A DNA stretch of 64,000 nucleotides from Balaenoptera acutorostrata (taxonomy: Eukaryota; Chordata; Mammalia; Artiodactyla; Balaenopteridae): NCBI RefSeq assembly GCF_949987535.1, contig NC_080082.1, positions 27,445,164-27,509,163 of the forward strand, given 5' to 3'. Below are positions 1 to 11,590 of the stretch, piece after piece (within the stretch, counting starts at the first letter, position 1; each line of letters opens with the position of its first letter). A program made the position numbers and the translations under genes. The notes beneath the pieces are model-generated. The model saw only the letters and a program-made list of their open reading frames with translations. It had not been told where the DNA came from and searched no databases.

Positions 1-270
1 TAAATGTGTTATTTACTTCTCTAATCATGACAATTGCTATAAAATAAAGTTTAGGAAAAAAAAAAAAGAGAGCGTTGAGATTCCTATCAACAGAGCATGA
101 GATTCCTATCAACCGCCCACAAGGAAGCCTGAGTCAGGTTTGTCAGGAAATCAGGGAGCACAAGGCAAATGGGGTGCAAGATCCCAGGGGTCTGTGAAGC
201 AACAGCAATGGACCTTTTCACTTTGCCTTCTTCCCCCTCTTGATCCCAGATTCTCTAAAGGCAACACAGA
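1..270. other. unassigned intronic-type sequence
   Basis: No gene, and no repeat that I can name. There is a short A-run near position 57-67 and nothing with coding character. Confidence 0.4.
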
Positions 271-274
271 GTGT

Positions 275-480
275 TAGAACCAAATGGGCCTGGGGTGAAT
301 TCCAGCCCTCAGCTTCTCAGTGGTTTGGCCTAGAGTCACTGGCATCTCTTCTGTATCACTCACTGCCTAGCTTTATTTTGGGCAGATCACTAAGAGGATT
401 GCTTATCTGCAAAATGGGAGCAGTAGCCTTTCTCTGCCCACCTCAGAGAGCTTTGAGGTACAACAGAGACAACAGATAGA
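275..480 (+). repeat. MIR-like fragment
   Basis: The order of short words fits a diverged MIR in plus orientation: a correct-looking central segment followed by 'tctgcaaaatgggagcagtag', which corresponds to the conserved 'ctgtaaaatgggga' part of MIR. The 79-aa open frame here is chance. Confidence 0.4.
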
Positions 481-780
481 AACATGCTTTTTAAATGGAA
501 GATTTCTGTACCCATTTGGATGGGACAAAAATAACGTAAGTGACTGGGGTCCTCCTGACCTTCCTTTGCCTACTTAAGACACCTCTGGAGTTTCTTTTTC
601 TCTTGCCTCCTATTTAAGGAAGGGTTCATACCTGTTGGCAGGGAGGCTCCGCTGATGTTTCAATAAAGGGGCGGGAAAGGGATGAGGCAGAGAAAGCCCG
701 GGCTCTTTGGCTGGGTGACAGAAAGGAGCTCCCAAGCAGCGTGAATGTGGGTGGATTCTTTAAGAGGAACTGCATTTCTT

Positions 781-890
781 TTCAATTACTTTTGGTTACT
801 GATTTGTGCGTCATTAAATGTGAGTCTATGCTGTGATTCAATTACTTTTGGTTGCTGATTCGTGCTTCTTTAAACATGATTCTATCCTGG
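781..890. repeat. diverged tandem duplication, period 56 bp
   Basis: Two copies of a unit beginning 'ttcaattacttttggtt' start at 781 and 837. They stay alignable through 'ctgatt.gtgc', 'ttaaa' and 'tctat'. About 50 bp per unit are similar, with several substitutions. No known mobile element is recognised. The sequence lies in the presumed NDRG4 intron. Confidence 0.7.
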
Positions 891-899
891 GCCATGTGA

Positions 900-2330
900 A
901 CCCTCACACTTATTAGGGTTAAAAATATAAACAATTACTATGATCATTCCTGAGCCTTGTCAATAAGTGCTTCAATTTAATTGATCAGTGGCAGTTACAC
1001 AACCTATGGAATAAAGCAACTGTTGAGTGGGAGCACGGCTCAGCAGTAGTAGGGGGCGTTTGGAAATACACGTGGGGATTTTGGATTGTCTCAGCAACTG
1101 GGGGCTCCTACAGCATTTAGTAGCCGGGAGCCAGAGGCGAGGAAGGTTGTGTGCGGACAGTGCTGCCCAGCCAAGCATCACTCCCCACCCCAAAACACCC
1201 AGACCTGTCCCACCAGGAAATGCAAGAGCTGAAGGTGAAGGAAGGCCAGACATCAACAGGGTAAAGTTAGCACATGTAGGCGAACCAGACCTTGTGGGAC
1301 AGGGAGAAACCAAACTGTAAAAGCGGAAGGGCTGTGGAATGGCTTTTTTTTTTTAACCACAGGAGTGAGGGGGCCTCTTGGCAGGTCATGGTCAAGGTCT
1401 TGGTCCAAGATGCCCTGTGGATGGTGCACTCCTGAAAGTCCTGGTTATAAGGTCCCGTTATTACAAGAAAAGCCGCAAGCAAATGGAACAGGGAGCAGAG
1501 CCAACCTGGCTTGGCCAGCTCTGCCCTGGGGGAGGGGTCTGCGCCACAGATTAAGAATGATGTCGCTAAGGGCAGGCAGGCGACTCACGTTCAAGCCTGG
1601 GCACCTGAGGCCCTTCCACCCACACCACGCCAGCCCTGTGGTTTGAAAAGAAGCCCCAGAACTCAGGGACCCCAGAAATCAGAAACTCAACTTCCAACTG
1701 CGCTATGTAGAGGGTTTAGAGCCTCTGGGTAGCTGGCCCCTCATATCACTCTCCCTGTCCCGATCCTGACCGCAGAAAGTTGGGACAGCACTGGGGGTAT
1801 AGGGCTGCGATGGGGACTAGACCTTCCCTCAGCATCCCCGCCTCACAGGTGAGACAAAAACAGGTGCAGGTCCCCTTGCGCCTGATCCAGGAAGGGACCC
1901 CAGAGCCTGTGCTCTTAAACCCTATTCCACACAGATTCTGTCTCCCCAAGGACACAACCCAACAGGAGGGTGCAGGGAACATGATCTTTTGTTCTGGCCC
2001 AGCCTACATTTCCTCTCTCGTTACAGCCCCTTGATTTAGGCCCAACCTGACCACTTCTCCGACTAGACCACTTCTCCTGCTTTTTTCTTGATTTGGGCCT
2101 ATGAATTCCTATCTCCCCGCAGCCACTGCAACCCTGCCCCCCCCCCCACACACACACACTCCCACTGTGCTTAAGGCAGCCGTATTTGGATTCTGACACT
2201 CAGAGCTAAGGACCCCCAGCTGACTCAGTAGGTCCATTCTACCCACAGGAAGCACGTGCCTTTGTTCGTGCCGGTCCTTCTGCCTGAAATACCTTTCCCT
2301 ATCACATCCCTACAACAACAACAATGACAA
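900..2330. other. unassigned intronic-type sequence
   Basis: No exon with convincing splice sites and no repeat family recognised. A C-run followed by a short CA run lies near 2137-2160. Open frames on both strands overlap one another and have no recognisable protein content. Confidence 0.4.
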
Positions 2331-2339
2331 AAACGATTG

Positions 2340-2990
2340 TTAATATTTTCTGACACTTGATATGTTTTTGTTGAATGAGATGGAGTGAAGGAATGCTTCT
2401 TCGCCCAGACTGCAAAGTATTAAACGACTGATAACATTCAGCGTTGGTGAGCTTGTGGGGAAACAGCACATACTCTCATACACTGTTGGCTCGACTGCAG
2501 TGGGTTCACCTTCATCTGGAGGGCGAGTTGGTAGTGTGTAAAAATGCAAATATCTATCAACTTTGCAATTATATCTCTAGATATTTATCCTAAAGAAAAA
2601 CACTAAGAGGCTGTGCACAGGGATGCTCACCGCAGTACTCTTTGGAAAAGGAAAAAACCGAAAACCACCCAAACAAACTTCAGGAGAATGGTTAAGTAAA
2701 CCATGGTATATCTACACCCCCGAGCACCATGCAGCTATTTAAAAAATAAGGCAGCTCCACTCAAACAGATAGGGAAAGCATTCTAAAATATGCAGTTAAG
2801 AGAAAAAGGAATGCCACAGAAGTATAAATAAATAAGCCCATTTATGTAAAAAATACATGCACCAAACAGGTACATGTATTTGCAAATTAAAAAAAAAATA
2901 GGTCCTCAAATGAATCAGGGTAACTGTAATGCCCACCTCTGGAGAAGGATATGGGTTTGGAAGGGTCTAAAAGGAGACTTTATTCTACAC
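2340..2990 (+). mobile_element. old L1/HAL1-type ORF2 3' fragment
   Basis: Degraded L1-like reading order is visible: 'ggtgagcttgtgggga', 'cactgttgg', 'atttatcctaaagaaa', 'gcacagggatgctcac', 'gaatggttaagtaaaccatgg', 'caccatgcagctattta'. These follow the order of the end of an ancient L1/HAL1 ORF2 and its 3' flank. Many indels and no open frame. Confidence 0.6.
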
Positions 2991-3084
2991 AGCAGATATT
3001 ATCAAATCTAAGATACCATCAATTATAGCTGACGCTAACATTTTATGTACCAAAAGAAGAGAAAAAACACTGCCAATTAAATTG

Positions 3085-4090
3085 AGACATAATACTGTCC
3101 CCTACCTTTCAACTTTTTATTTTGAAATAATTACAAATTTAGAAAAATCAAAGAGAAAACAAAGCACAGAGACTTCCCATATACCTTTCACTCAGCTTCC
3201 CCTAATGTCACCATGCTACAGAACCTTAATACAATTAGAGAAACCAGGAAAGAAAATACTTACACAATATGGTCAAGTAATCTGCAGACCTGAGATGAAT
3301 TTCACCAGTTTTCCCAACAGTCTCCCAGTCCAGGATGCCACGTTGCACAGAGTTGTCATGTAGTCTCCTCCAATCGGGGACAGTGCCTCAGTCTGTCTTT
3401 TATGATGTTGACACTTGAAAAATACTGATTAGTTAAATCTGTAGAATGTCCCTCAGTTTGGGTTTGTCTGTTGTTTTCTTAAGATTAGACCAAGGTTATG
3501 CATTTTTAGTAAGAATACAGCAGAAGAGATGTACCCTTGTCGTTGTTCCATTTCATGGGGTACATGATGTCAGTCTGTTTTATTATTGGGGATGTTAAGC
3601 TTGATCACCCGATTCAGGTGGTGTCTGCCAGGTTTCTCCAGTATAAAGTGACTATTTTTCCCTTTGTAATTAATACGTACCTTGTGGGAAGATACTTTGA
3701 GACTATGCAGACATCCTGTTTCTCATCATACTTTTGCCCACTAATTTTAGCAACCATGGATGATGCTTGCCTACAGTTATTACTGTGGTATTTGCTTAAC
3801 GATAATTTTCTATTTCCATCATCTCTTCTATATTTATTAACTGGAATTCTCCTCGAAGAATAAGAGCTGTCTTTTCTTCTCCATCTACTTATTTATTCAA
3901 TTACTTATTTTATTCTATGGGTTATAATCAATTTCTATTATTACTTTATTGTTCTGATTGTGCCAGATTTGGCCATTGGGGGTTCCTTCAAGCTGGCTCT
4001 TGGGTCCTTTGACCATGCGCCCATCATTTTTTTGAGTCGTTTCTCATTTTCTAGCCCTCTATGATGTTCCAAACTCACCTTGCATTTTTT
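3085..4090. mobile_element. old L1M 3' UTR-type sequence
   Basis: An AT-rich block contains phrases typical of mammalian L1M tails, such as 'ttttattttgaaataattac', 'ctcagcttcccctaatg', 'gtgtctgccaggtttctcca', 'ctatttttccctttgtaatt' and 'gatgcttgcctacagttat'. Open frames of about 100 codons here are AT-rich chance frames. The exact L1M subfamily is not assigned. Confidence 0.6.
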
Positions 4091-4104
4091 CTGCCTCAAT
4101 CACT

Positions 4105-4130
4105 CACACACACACACACACACACACACA
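4105..4130. repeat. (CA)n microsatellite, 13 units
   Basis: An uninterrupted CA run at the edge of the old L1M block. Confidence 0.95.
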
Positions 4131-4440
4131 TTCTGTATCTATGTATCTGTATATCTATTAAAAGTCTGGAATTTATACTGATAACTCTAATTCCAATTCA
4201 ACACCTCTCAGTTTATTCTAACTTCCCCCCTTTCTTTATTTGTAATTGTTTTTCTTCCACAATGAGAAACCTGGTTCTCATTATCCCCAATATTTTTATT
4301 TGTTCACTCCTAGTATACACACAAAGTAATTTCAGAACTGCTACTCACATAATGAGTTCTTACCATTCAGAACTTTTAGGACTTACTTTATTTTTTTAAT
4401 ATTCTATTCTTTTAGACTTAGACCCAAAATTTTTAAAAAA

Positions 4441-4669
4441 TATTTATTTATTTAGCTGTGCCGGGTCTTAGTTGCGGCACGCGGGATCTTCGTCTCTGTG
4501 TGCAGGATCTTTTAGTTGCGGCACGTGGGATCTTCTAGCTGCGGCATGCGGGGTCTTTAGTTGCGGCATGTGGGGTCTTTAGTTGCGGCATGTGGGCTCT
4601 AATTTCCTGACCCGGGCCCCCTACATTGGGAGTGCGGAGTCTTAGCCACTGGACCACCAGGGAAGTCCC
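4441..4669 (-). mobile_element. CHR/CHRS SINE with TSD
   Basis: Read on the minus strand it starts 'gggacttccctggtggtcca' and ends in an A-rich tail (T/A-rich near 4441 on plus). A TSD flanks it: 'agacccaaaatttttaaaa' at 4420-4438 and the near-identical 'agacccaaatttttaaaa' at 4670-4687. The internal part holds several variants of 'agttgcggca', a local duplication within the element. Confidence 0.9.
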
Positions 4670-4712
4670 AGACCCAAATTTTTAAAAGCATCTATCACTC
4701 TTGTAAATTCTT

Positions 4713-4749
4713 TTTTTTTTTTTTAATTGAAGTATAGTTGCTTACAACA
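4713..4749 (-). mobile_element. ultra-short L1 insertion (about 25 nt of L1 3' end plus poly(A))
   Basis: A T12 tract followed by 'aattgaagtatagttgctta' (the reverse complement of the young cetartiodactyl L1 3' end) sits between two perfect copies of 'cttgtaaattctt' (4700-4712 and 4750-4762). The insert is 37 bp in total, with a 13-bp TSD and a poly(A) tail, so it fits target-primed reverse transcription that stopped after about 25 nt of element. Confidence 0.8.
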
Positions 4750-4764
4750 CTTGTAAATTCTTAA

Positions 4765-5690
4765 AAAGGAAAATATAAGTGAAATAAACTGTGTCGGGTC
4801 TTCCTAAAACTTCTTCACATTCAGGGTCCAATGCCTCCGAATCACTCCGTCTTGAAGTTGTTGCTGGCTGTGCTTTTCCATGAAGTCCCAGCTCCTCTGA
4901 CATTAAGATCATCTGTGATGCAGCATTTCCCAAGAGTGCTCCACTACTGATTCCAGGATTTCTCTCCAAGCAGCAAATTTTGGTGTACATGTGATGGCAA
5001 GGACAGTAGTCCTGGTGCCCACCTCACCAACAGACACTGTATTTTAGAGATGTTATGAAAAAAAGGTGCATCTTAGAGTTGCCGTAACATAGCTCTTTTA
5101 TAAAACTTTCTTCTGTTGAGGCACAGCACCAATGTGCGAACTCTGTTTCTGTACACACGTGGTTCCAGGCATTAAATGCAGACATAATAAGCCTCCAATC
5201 CCCAGACCAAGGGCAAGGGCAGACAGAACTGGAATCCCAACAACACATTCCATGCGAGCAGCTTCTGTACGGAGCCAGTAAAAAGTCCTACTGGGGCAGA
5301 GACTGTTAATTGTCCCCCAATACCTGTTCTCCTCTTCTTCTTTAATAATAGATTCCCAAATTTTAGACGAGCAGGTAGACAATGGGAATAAAGCCTATTT
5401 ATGACCATGTGACAACAATCAGCCAGTTAGATGTAAGTGGAAGCATGTGACTTTGGGGTAGTGCTCTTAAAGGGAGGAGACATGTCATTCTTCAACCTTT
5501 CCTTCCTCCTGCTGGCTGGAATATAGATGTGATGGTGGGAGCTTGACAGCCATTTTGGACCCTGAGGCTGGATACTAAAGGTGGCAGAGTGGCAATATAG
5601 AAGAAGTCTTGGTTCCTGAGAATCATGAAGTCATAATTCTGGATGGCCTATCTCTAGACTCTGCTTATGAAAGAGGGAAACACACTTTTA
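4765..5690. other. unassigned intronic-type sequence
   Basis: Three overlapping minus-strand open frames (5024-5408) show no family resemblance and no conserved start or splice context. No repeat is named with confidence. Confidence 0.4.
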
Positions 5691-5706
5691 TCTTGTTTAA
5701 TCTATT

Positions 5707-6001
5707 TGTTAATTGAGGTATAGTTGATTTATAATATTGTGTTAGTTTTAGGTGTTGAGCAAAGTGATTCAGTTTTATATATATATATATATATATTTCA
5801 GATTCTTTTCCCATATAGGTCATTACGGAGTATTGAGTAGAATTCCCTGTGCTATACAGTAGGTCCTTGTTTATCTATTTTTAAATAGTAGCGTGTATCT
5901 ATACGTTGTGTATCCCAAACTCCTATTTTATCCCTCCCCCCACTTTCCCTTTTGGTAACCATAAGTTTGTTTTCTATGTCTGTGAGTCTGTTTCTGTTTT
6001 G
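5707..6001 (-). mobile_element. 5'-truncated L1 (3' UTR only) with perfect TSD
   Basis: The plus strand shows the reverse complement of a cetartiodactyl L1 3' UTR: 'gaggtatagttgatttataa', 'gcaaagtgattcag', 'tccctgtgctatacagtagg', 'ttggtaaccataag'. Perfect 14-bp copies of 'ttgtttaatctatt' at 5693-5706 and 6002-6015 mark the insertion. An AT microsatellite (about 5776-5796) lies inside. The poly(A) is eroded, so this copy is older than others here. Confidence 0.85.
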
Positions 6002-6019
6002 TTGTTTAATCTATTATTA

Positions 6020-6560
6020 TTGTGGGTTTTCTGTCACATGTCATTGAAGCTAACCTAAACTTAGGACAATTTTCTTGGAGACCCAGCCTAACGTCCTAAA
6101 GGAACGCAAAGAAAAGGAACAGGACGGAGCTTGCCCAAGGGGACACAGGGAAATTCTAGGCTGATCCAGAGCCTACAGCTTCCTCTCTGCAGTGAGCAGC
6201 ATTCTTGCTTCACGGAGTGAGCCAGCCCCTTCCAGCACACAGTAACTGCATCAACACGAGTAACTGTGACCCACATTCAAAAGTTAAGAAGCTCAGTTTG
6301 GCACTTTTGGCCACAAATTCTCAAGTTTCTTTAACACAGGTGCCTCAGTTCAGTCCTGTATCTTTGCCTAATTTGGCAAATGTCCCAGAAACAAAGATAC
6401 GCTTGTCCTGGATCTTTGTGCAAGATTCAAAGGGGTAAGCCAAGGCAACAAGCCTCCTCCAGCTCGGAGGTCTGCAACGTGGTCTGCAGGAAAGAGAGAG
6501 CCCAAAGGAGCAGCTTTCTTACTGGGTATTTCTCTCCTGGAAAGCTCCCTTTCCCTCTGA
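6020..6560. other. unassigned intronic-type sequence
   Basis: No gene or named repeat. Overlapping short frames on both strands do not resemble proteins. Confidence 0.4.
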
Positions 6561-6569
6561 ATTGCCTCA

Positions 6570-6618
6570 CGTATTCGTGTTTTTTTTTTTTTTTTTTTTT
6601 TTTTTTTTCGTATTCGTG
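6570..6618 (-). mobile_element. poly(A)-only retroinsertion flanked by TSD
   Basis: A T-run (6580-6608) is bracketed by 'cgtattcgtg' at 6570-6579 and again at 6609-6618, with more T after the second copy. On the minus strand this reads TSD, about 29 A, TSD, with no element body. It fits an L1-machinery event that copied only the poly(A) tail. A local duplication followed by T-run growth is the alternative. Confidence 0.7.
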
Positions 6619-6847
6619 TTTTGAAGAACAGCACTCACCTGGCAGAGAAGCACCCACTCCAAGCAACTTCCAGGGTCTTCCTGCCTCACATATGATGTCT
6701 GCAGAAGGGGGGGCCCTGCTCAACCCCAGGCCATTTCTTCTCATAACAGCACCTGGTTGTGGAAATGGCACCCCTGCCCCATCCTCAGTCCATGTGGTAC
6801 AGGGATAACCACACCCCCAGGGGCGGCCAAGTGCCCCAGGCCTAAGT

Positions 6848-6880
6848 CCTTCCTTCCTTCCTTCCTTCATTCATTCATTC
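6848..6880 (+). repeat. (CCTT)n/(CATT)n simple repeat
   Basis: Four to five CCTT units run into CATT units immediately before the L2-like block. Confidence 0.8.
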
Positions 6881-7450
6881 ACCAGATACTGATTGAGCAG
6901 CTACTATGTGCCAGGCACTATTCTAGGCACCAGAGATAAAAGATTGATCATTACAGACAAAAAGTCCTACCTTTGTGGAACTTTCAGGGGAGGGAATAGG
7001 CAAACAATCAACGAATCTAAGTAAATATACAGTGTGTCAGACATGCCAGGTGCACAAGGAAGCAATGTCACAGAAGGGGAAAGAGCATGGGGCTGGGGGC
7101 TACGATCTGAAACAGGGTGTAAGAGCAGGCCTCACTGAGAAGGTGACCAGAACAAAGACGTGGAGGAGGTGAGGGAGGGGGCCTTGTGGATGCCTGGAAG
7201 AGCGCTCAGGGCAGAGGGAACAGCAAGCGCTAAGGCTGTAAGGCAGGGGTTTGCCTGGCGTGTTCAGGTGGATGTGAGGAAGCCAGCGTGGCTGGAGCAG
7301 ACTGAGCTGGGGGAGACAAGGAGGAATGAGGACCAAGAGGGAAGAGCAGAGCCATCAGATCACGTTTCATCTAAAAGGTTGTTAGAAAAACTCCAGCTTT
7401 TCCTGAGTGAGGTGCCTTGGAGGGTTTTGAGTAGTGGGATGATGTGACAG
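6880..7450 (+). mobile_element. L2 fragment
   Basis: Contains 'gagcagctactatgtgccag' followed by 'gcactattctaggcacca', the conserved L2 signature, then further diverged L2-like text ('gaacagcaagcgctaaggct', 'ccagcgtggctggagcaga'). No open frame of interest. Confidence 0.65.
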
Positions 7451-9290
7451 GATTTCCATGTTCTATGTGTAGAACAGACCTAGGGGGTGAGGGTGGAAAC
7501 AGGGAGACCAGTCACTGTATTAATCCGGGAGAGAGATGCTGACGGCCGTTGTGGAGGTGGTGAGAAGTCCTCAGGTTCTGGGTATGTTCTGAGGGTAGCT
7601 CCAGGGGGAGCTGCAGATGGATCAGCTCTGGGGTATGAGAGAGAGAAGAGTCCAGGGTGATTTGGTTTTGCCCTGAGCCACTGGTGGGACAGTTGCCATT
7701 TATGAGTCCGGAAGACCTTGGTAAAAAGAGATGGGGGGAAAGCCCAGGCGGTTGGCTTAGACCTGAGTCAGGTGGGGCTGCAAATGGCAGGTGGCTATAA
7801 GAGTCTGCACTTCAGGGGAGAGTCTAGGACTGGAGCCATCACCAGACAGATGATGTTTGAACGCATGAGACTAGATGAGGTCAGTTAGGGAGTGAGTGAG
7901 GACAGAGAAGCGGTCCCAGGATGAGCCCTAGAGAAAGGAGATGAGGAGAAAGCAGTAGAGCAGAGAGTGTGCAGGAACAGCTGGAGAGGTAGGAGCGGGG
8001 TGCGGAAACCAAGTGGACACACTACATTTGGTTTCAGAGACAGTTCAGGGAGGGGTGTGGGTTCCAATCAGGGCAAGGCCTTTGCTGGAATATTTGAGAA
8101 GCTCTTTGCTGGGGTTATCAGGAGGATGGTCTGTGAGCCAGCAGCCATTTTGCCACCACGAGGAAGGGACTGACTTGGGGCCAAACCAACCCAAAGAATG
8201 GAACTGATAGGAGTGGGGGAGAGAGAGAGACAGAGCCTGATGGCCTTCAGTGGCCGTAGGTCCACTGTGCTGCATAGACACCCTAGTTTCCCTTCTTTGT
8301 GTCAGTCTACGTTCAGTTTCTGTCACTTGCAACCAAGAGACCTAACACAACATCTAAGGTCTTTTCACCTGCATGGTCCAGAGGGGCCAAGCAAAGCCCA
8401 GCACCCCACCCACGTGTCTGGCAATCACACAGGGTAGCCAGGCCTGGGTGTGGGGTCAGAGGGCTCATGGGCTTGGAGGCAGGGCTTCCCTACCACACTT
8501 GAATGGCAACACCACGGTCCACTCTGGCAGTTCAGGGCTATTCCAACCCAGGCACTTCCATCAGGTGAATCCAAAGATGCAATGGTAAAAAGGAGCCCCA
8601 GAACATTCTGGGGCCTATGGTCCTCCTGGATGACCACTTCAGATTGCAGGGGACCTCCAGGCCACCCCTGACCACCGTCCCTCTCTGCCCTGTCTCAGTA
8701 TGCTGGGTTCACAGCAAACACTTTGGAGGTGGCAGGGGCCTCGGGAGCAGCGGGCTTAGAACACTCACTTGATGGACGAGGAACAGGGGTATATGCTCAG
8801 GTGGGACAGGCCAGGATTCTCACGCGCCCAGGACTGGAGCATCTCCAGGCACACAGTGCCTGCCAGGCACTGCCCCCAGCACGTGAACTGAAAACACATC
8901 TCAGTCCTCAAAGGTACTGGTTATGGGGCTTAAGACGTATGGTCATTCTGGTTGGAGTATACCTTTCATCTGTGGTTTGGAGTTTAAAGTACCTGAGGAT
9001 TAAGGAAAGTGGAAGGGCGTGCCATGAAAGCTTTTCTGTTATGACACAGAGACCAGGTTTGTGTTAGGCGAGCAGAAGCTCACATCCTACCGATGCTTGG
9101 GTGATGCTCTCCTGCTTACAAAACAGTGTCATGATGATCTCCCCGGCTGATCCTCAGGACTACTGTGTGGGCTCAGCCAGGCTCAGCCCAAGGTCAAACA
9201 GCCAGGGCCTGATCAGAAGCAGGTTTCCAGACCCCAAGCCTATGGCCACGGGGCCAGCCTCTACGGCGGCTGAGGCACCGGGTCGGATCT
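7450..9290. other. unassigned intronic-type sequence
   Basis: G-rich, A/G-biased sequence up to about 8220, then mixed. Overlapping short frames on both strands, no recognised protein, RNA or repeat family. Possibly more diverged L2 at the left end. Confidence 0.35.
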
Positions 9291-9304
9291 GCATGCACCC
9301 CAGC

Positions 9305-9825
9305 ATTGGTTTCCTGGCGCTGCTATAACAAATCACCACAATCTTGGTGGCTTCAAACAAGACATATCTATTGTCTTACACTTCTGGAGGTCAGAAGTCC
9401 AAAATCAGTGGCCCTGAGCTGAAACCAAGGTATTGGCAGGACCACTCTCCCTCTGGAGGTTCTGGGGGAGAATGTGTTCTCCCACCTTTTCCAGCTTCTC
9501 GAGCTGTGTTCCTTGCGTTCCTTGACTCGTGCCCCCTTCCTCCAGCTACAAGGCCAGCAGTGGGGGCAAGTGAAGCGTCTTGCTGCAGACGTCACATCAC
9601 CTTCTTCTTCTGTGGTCTGTGGCTGCATCTCCTTCTGGCTCCCTTTATAGGAATACATGTGATTGCATTTAGGGCTCACCTGGATAATCCACAATAATCT
9701 CCCCATCTCCAGATCCTTAACTTAATGACAACTGCAAAGTCTCTTTCGTCATATAAAGTAACGTTCACAGGTTCTAGGAATTAGAATCTGAGTATGTTTG
9801 GGGGCCATAATTCAGCCTAGCACGC
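9305..9825 (-). mobile_element. MaLR/MLT1-like LTR
   Basis: Reads as a reversed mammalian MaLR-type LTR: 'gctgctataacaaat', 'cttctggaggtcagaagtcc', 'caggttctaggaatta' and 'gggggccataattcagcc' occur in family order. Solo LTR only, with no internal region. The subfamily is uncertain. Confidence 0.6.
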
Positions 9826-10084
9826 CTGTACACACGCACACGCACACCCCACGACCTTGCGGCCCCATCTGCGTTACTCACTTTGTCTGTATTCTCCTCC
9901 CTATAAACAGGGAAAGCCAACTTCAATACCCATGGTGAATGACTCTTCCTCTCTCGAGTTTTCCAAGAACACACCCTCCCAACAATCCCGGAATTCAGCT
10001 CTCCTTCAGAATTCCTGTAGGAATTCTGGTTTTATCAGAACCCCAGCACTTAGCACTTTCCCCTGTATGTTTGTTAATTTTTCG

Positions 10085-10830
10085 TTTTTAAAAATAGAAC
10101 TTGAATTTCACGCAATACACATTCACTGAGAAAAGTCAGAAAAACAAAAGAGCAAAAAGAAATTAAAAATCACATACAATCCTAGTAACCAGAGGAAACC
10201 ACTGTTAACATTTTTGCTTATCTCCTTTCATTTTCAGTGCTAATAATCTATACACTGAAAAAAAGGTTTTTGTTTTTGTTTTTTAAACTGAAACATCTTT
10301 TGGACTCTGGAGCCAGATAACCTGGTGCAAATTTCAGCCAGTTATTTGCCATCTGTGTGACCTTAAGCAAGTTACTTAGCCTGTGCTTCAGTTTCCTCAT
10401 CTGTTAAAAGGAGGAACTAATGGCACATACCTCATAGGGTTGTTATGATGATGAGTTAACATATAGAAAGTGCTTAGGACTGTGCCTGGCACATGACAAA
10501 TGCCATGTAAGTGTGAGCTGTCATCACGTTATTACATGTATATAAGGAGACATCTGTTCAGGTGGGTAAATAACTTTTGGTAGCATAATTCACAGCTGCC
10601 TGGGGTTCCCTGGTTTGAATGCACTCCTGTTTATTTAACCTCCCCTACTGCTGGGCATTTAGGTTGTTTCCAGTTTTTTTTTTTTCTCTTCTATAAACAA
10701 CTATGGGATAACATCCTTGAACAAACACCTCTGAACACATCTTTATTTTTTCCTAAAAATTCAACTGCTGAGTCACAGATCATACATATTTTTAAGCTTT
10801 TGATACATCGTTGCCAACTTGCCCTTCATA
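10085..10830. mobile_element. old L1-type fragments flanking a MIR
   Basis: Phrases such as 'aggaaaccactgttaaca' (near 10193) and 'catttaggttgtttccag' (near 10657) are typical of old L1/HAL1 tails. They flank the MIR at 10290-10520, which appears to have been there or inserted between them. Family assignment is weak. Confidence 0.35.
10290..10520 (+). repeat. MIR SINE
   Basis: A near-complete MIR in plus orientation: 'tctggagccagataacctgg', 'tgtgaccttaagcaagttac', 'cagtttcctcatctgttaaa', 'catagggttgttatgatgat', 'gtgcctggcacatgacaaat'. It is an ancient mammalian tRNA-derived element. Confidence 0.9.
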
Positions 10831-11450
10831 AAAGTTGCACCAGCGGAACAGCTTGCCCATCTCCCCACACCCTGCTTAATGAACTGCTCCGTTCTCCCTT
10901 CTTCCTGCAGGCCACGTGTCCCCTCACACCTATCTCTCGCAGTGCCCCAGCGAAGCAGTGAAGCTTACTAAAATGGATGAACTGGAAATGAGGATTCAGG
11001 GTCCTATATTCAGCCTCCTGGGGTAAATCAATGCCTCTGTTTCCCCTACATATAAATATATGGGTCAACACACCTGCCAACAATCAAACACTATTTAAAT
11101 ACACATTCCATGCATTAAAATGATACCAAAATTCCAGACTGAACTGGCAAAAGTCTTGCTTTCTAATCACACATCAAGTATATTTTTAAAAATTTCCAAC
11201 GTCTAATACCGAGGCTCCCAAGGGACTATGTCAGAGCCCTCAATCTGCCATTTTAGAGCTCTGACTCTGAACCATCTTGGAGACAGACCGTTGGAGTATA
11301 AATGCACAAAAACCATCACCTTTCTACTTGCAAATAGACGAATGTCCCACTTTTCCCCATCTCACTAAGAAATGAAAAAAGGCACCGAGAATCTGCCCTC
11401 TGGGGACTACAGGGAGCTTGTGTGTGGGCAGGACAGAGTCCTGGGCTCCT
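10830..11450. other. unassigned intronic-type sequence
   Basis: No named repeat or exon. The minus-strand frame 10826-11083 has no recognisable content. Confidence 0.35.
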
Positions 11451-11454
11451 TCTT

Positions 11455-11590
11455 ACCACGCTAATGAGGAAGGGCCTTTACTCCCATTTTATTGATGAGG
11501 AGACTGAGGCTCAGAGAAATTAAGAATTTGCTCGGGAGCTGACAAGCGGAGAGGAAACCCTGAAATTCACATCCTCTGATTCCCAAATCC
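11455..11590 (-). repeat. MIR fragment
   Basis: 'attgatgaggagactgaggc' followed by 'tcagagaaattaagaatttgctc' is the reverse-complement MIR core. Confidence 0.75.
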
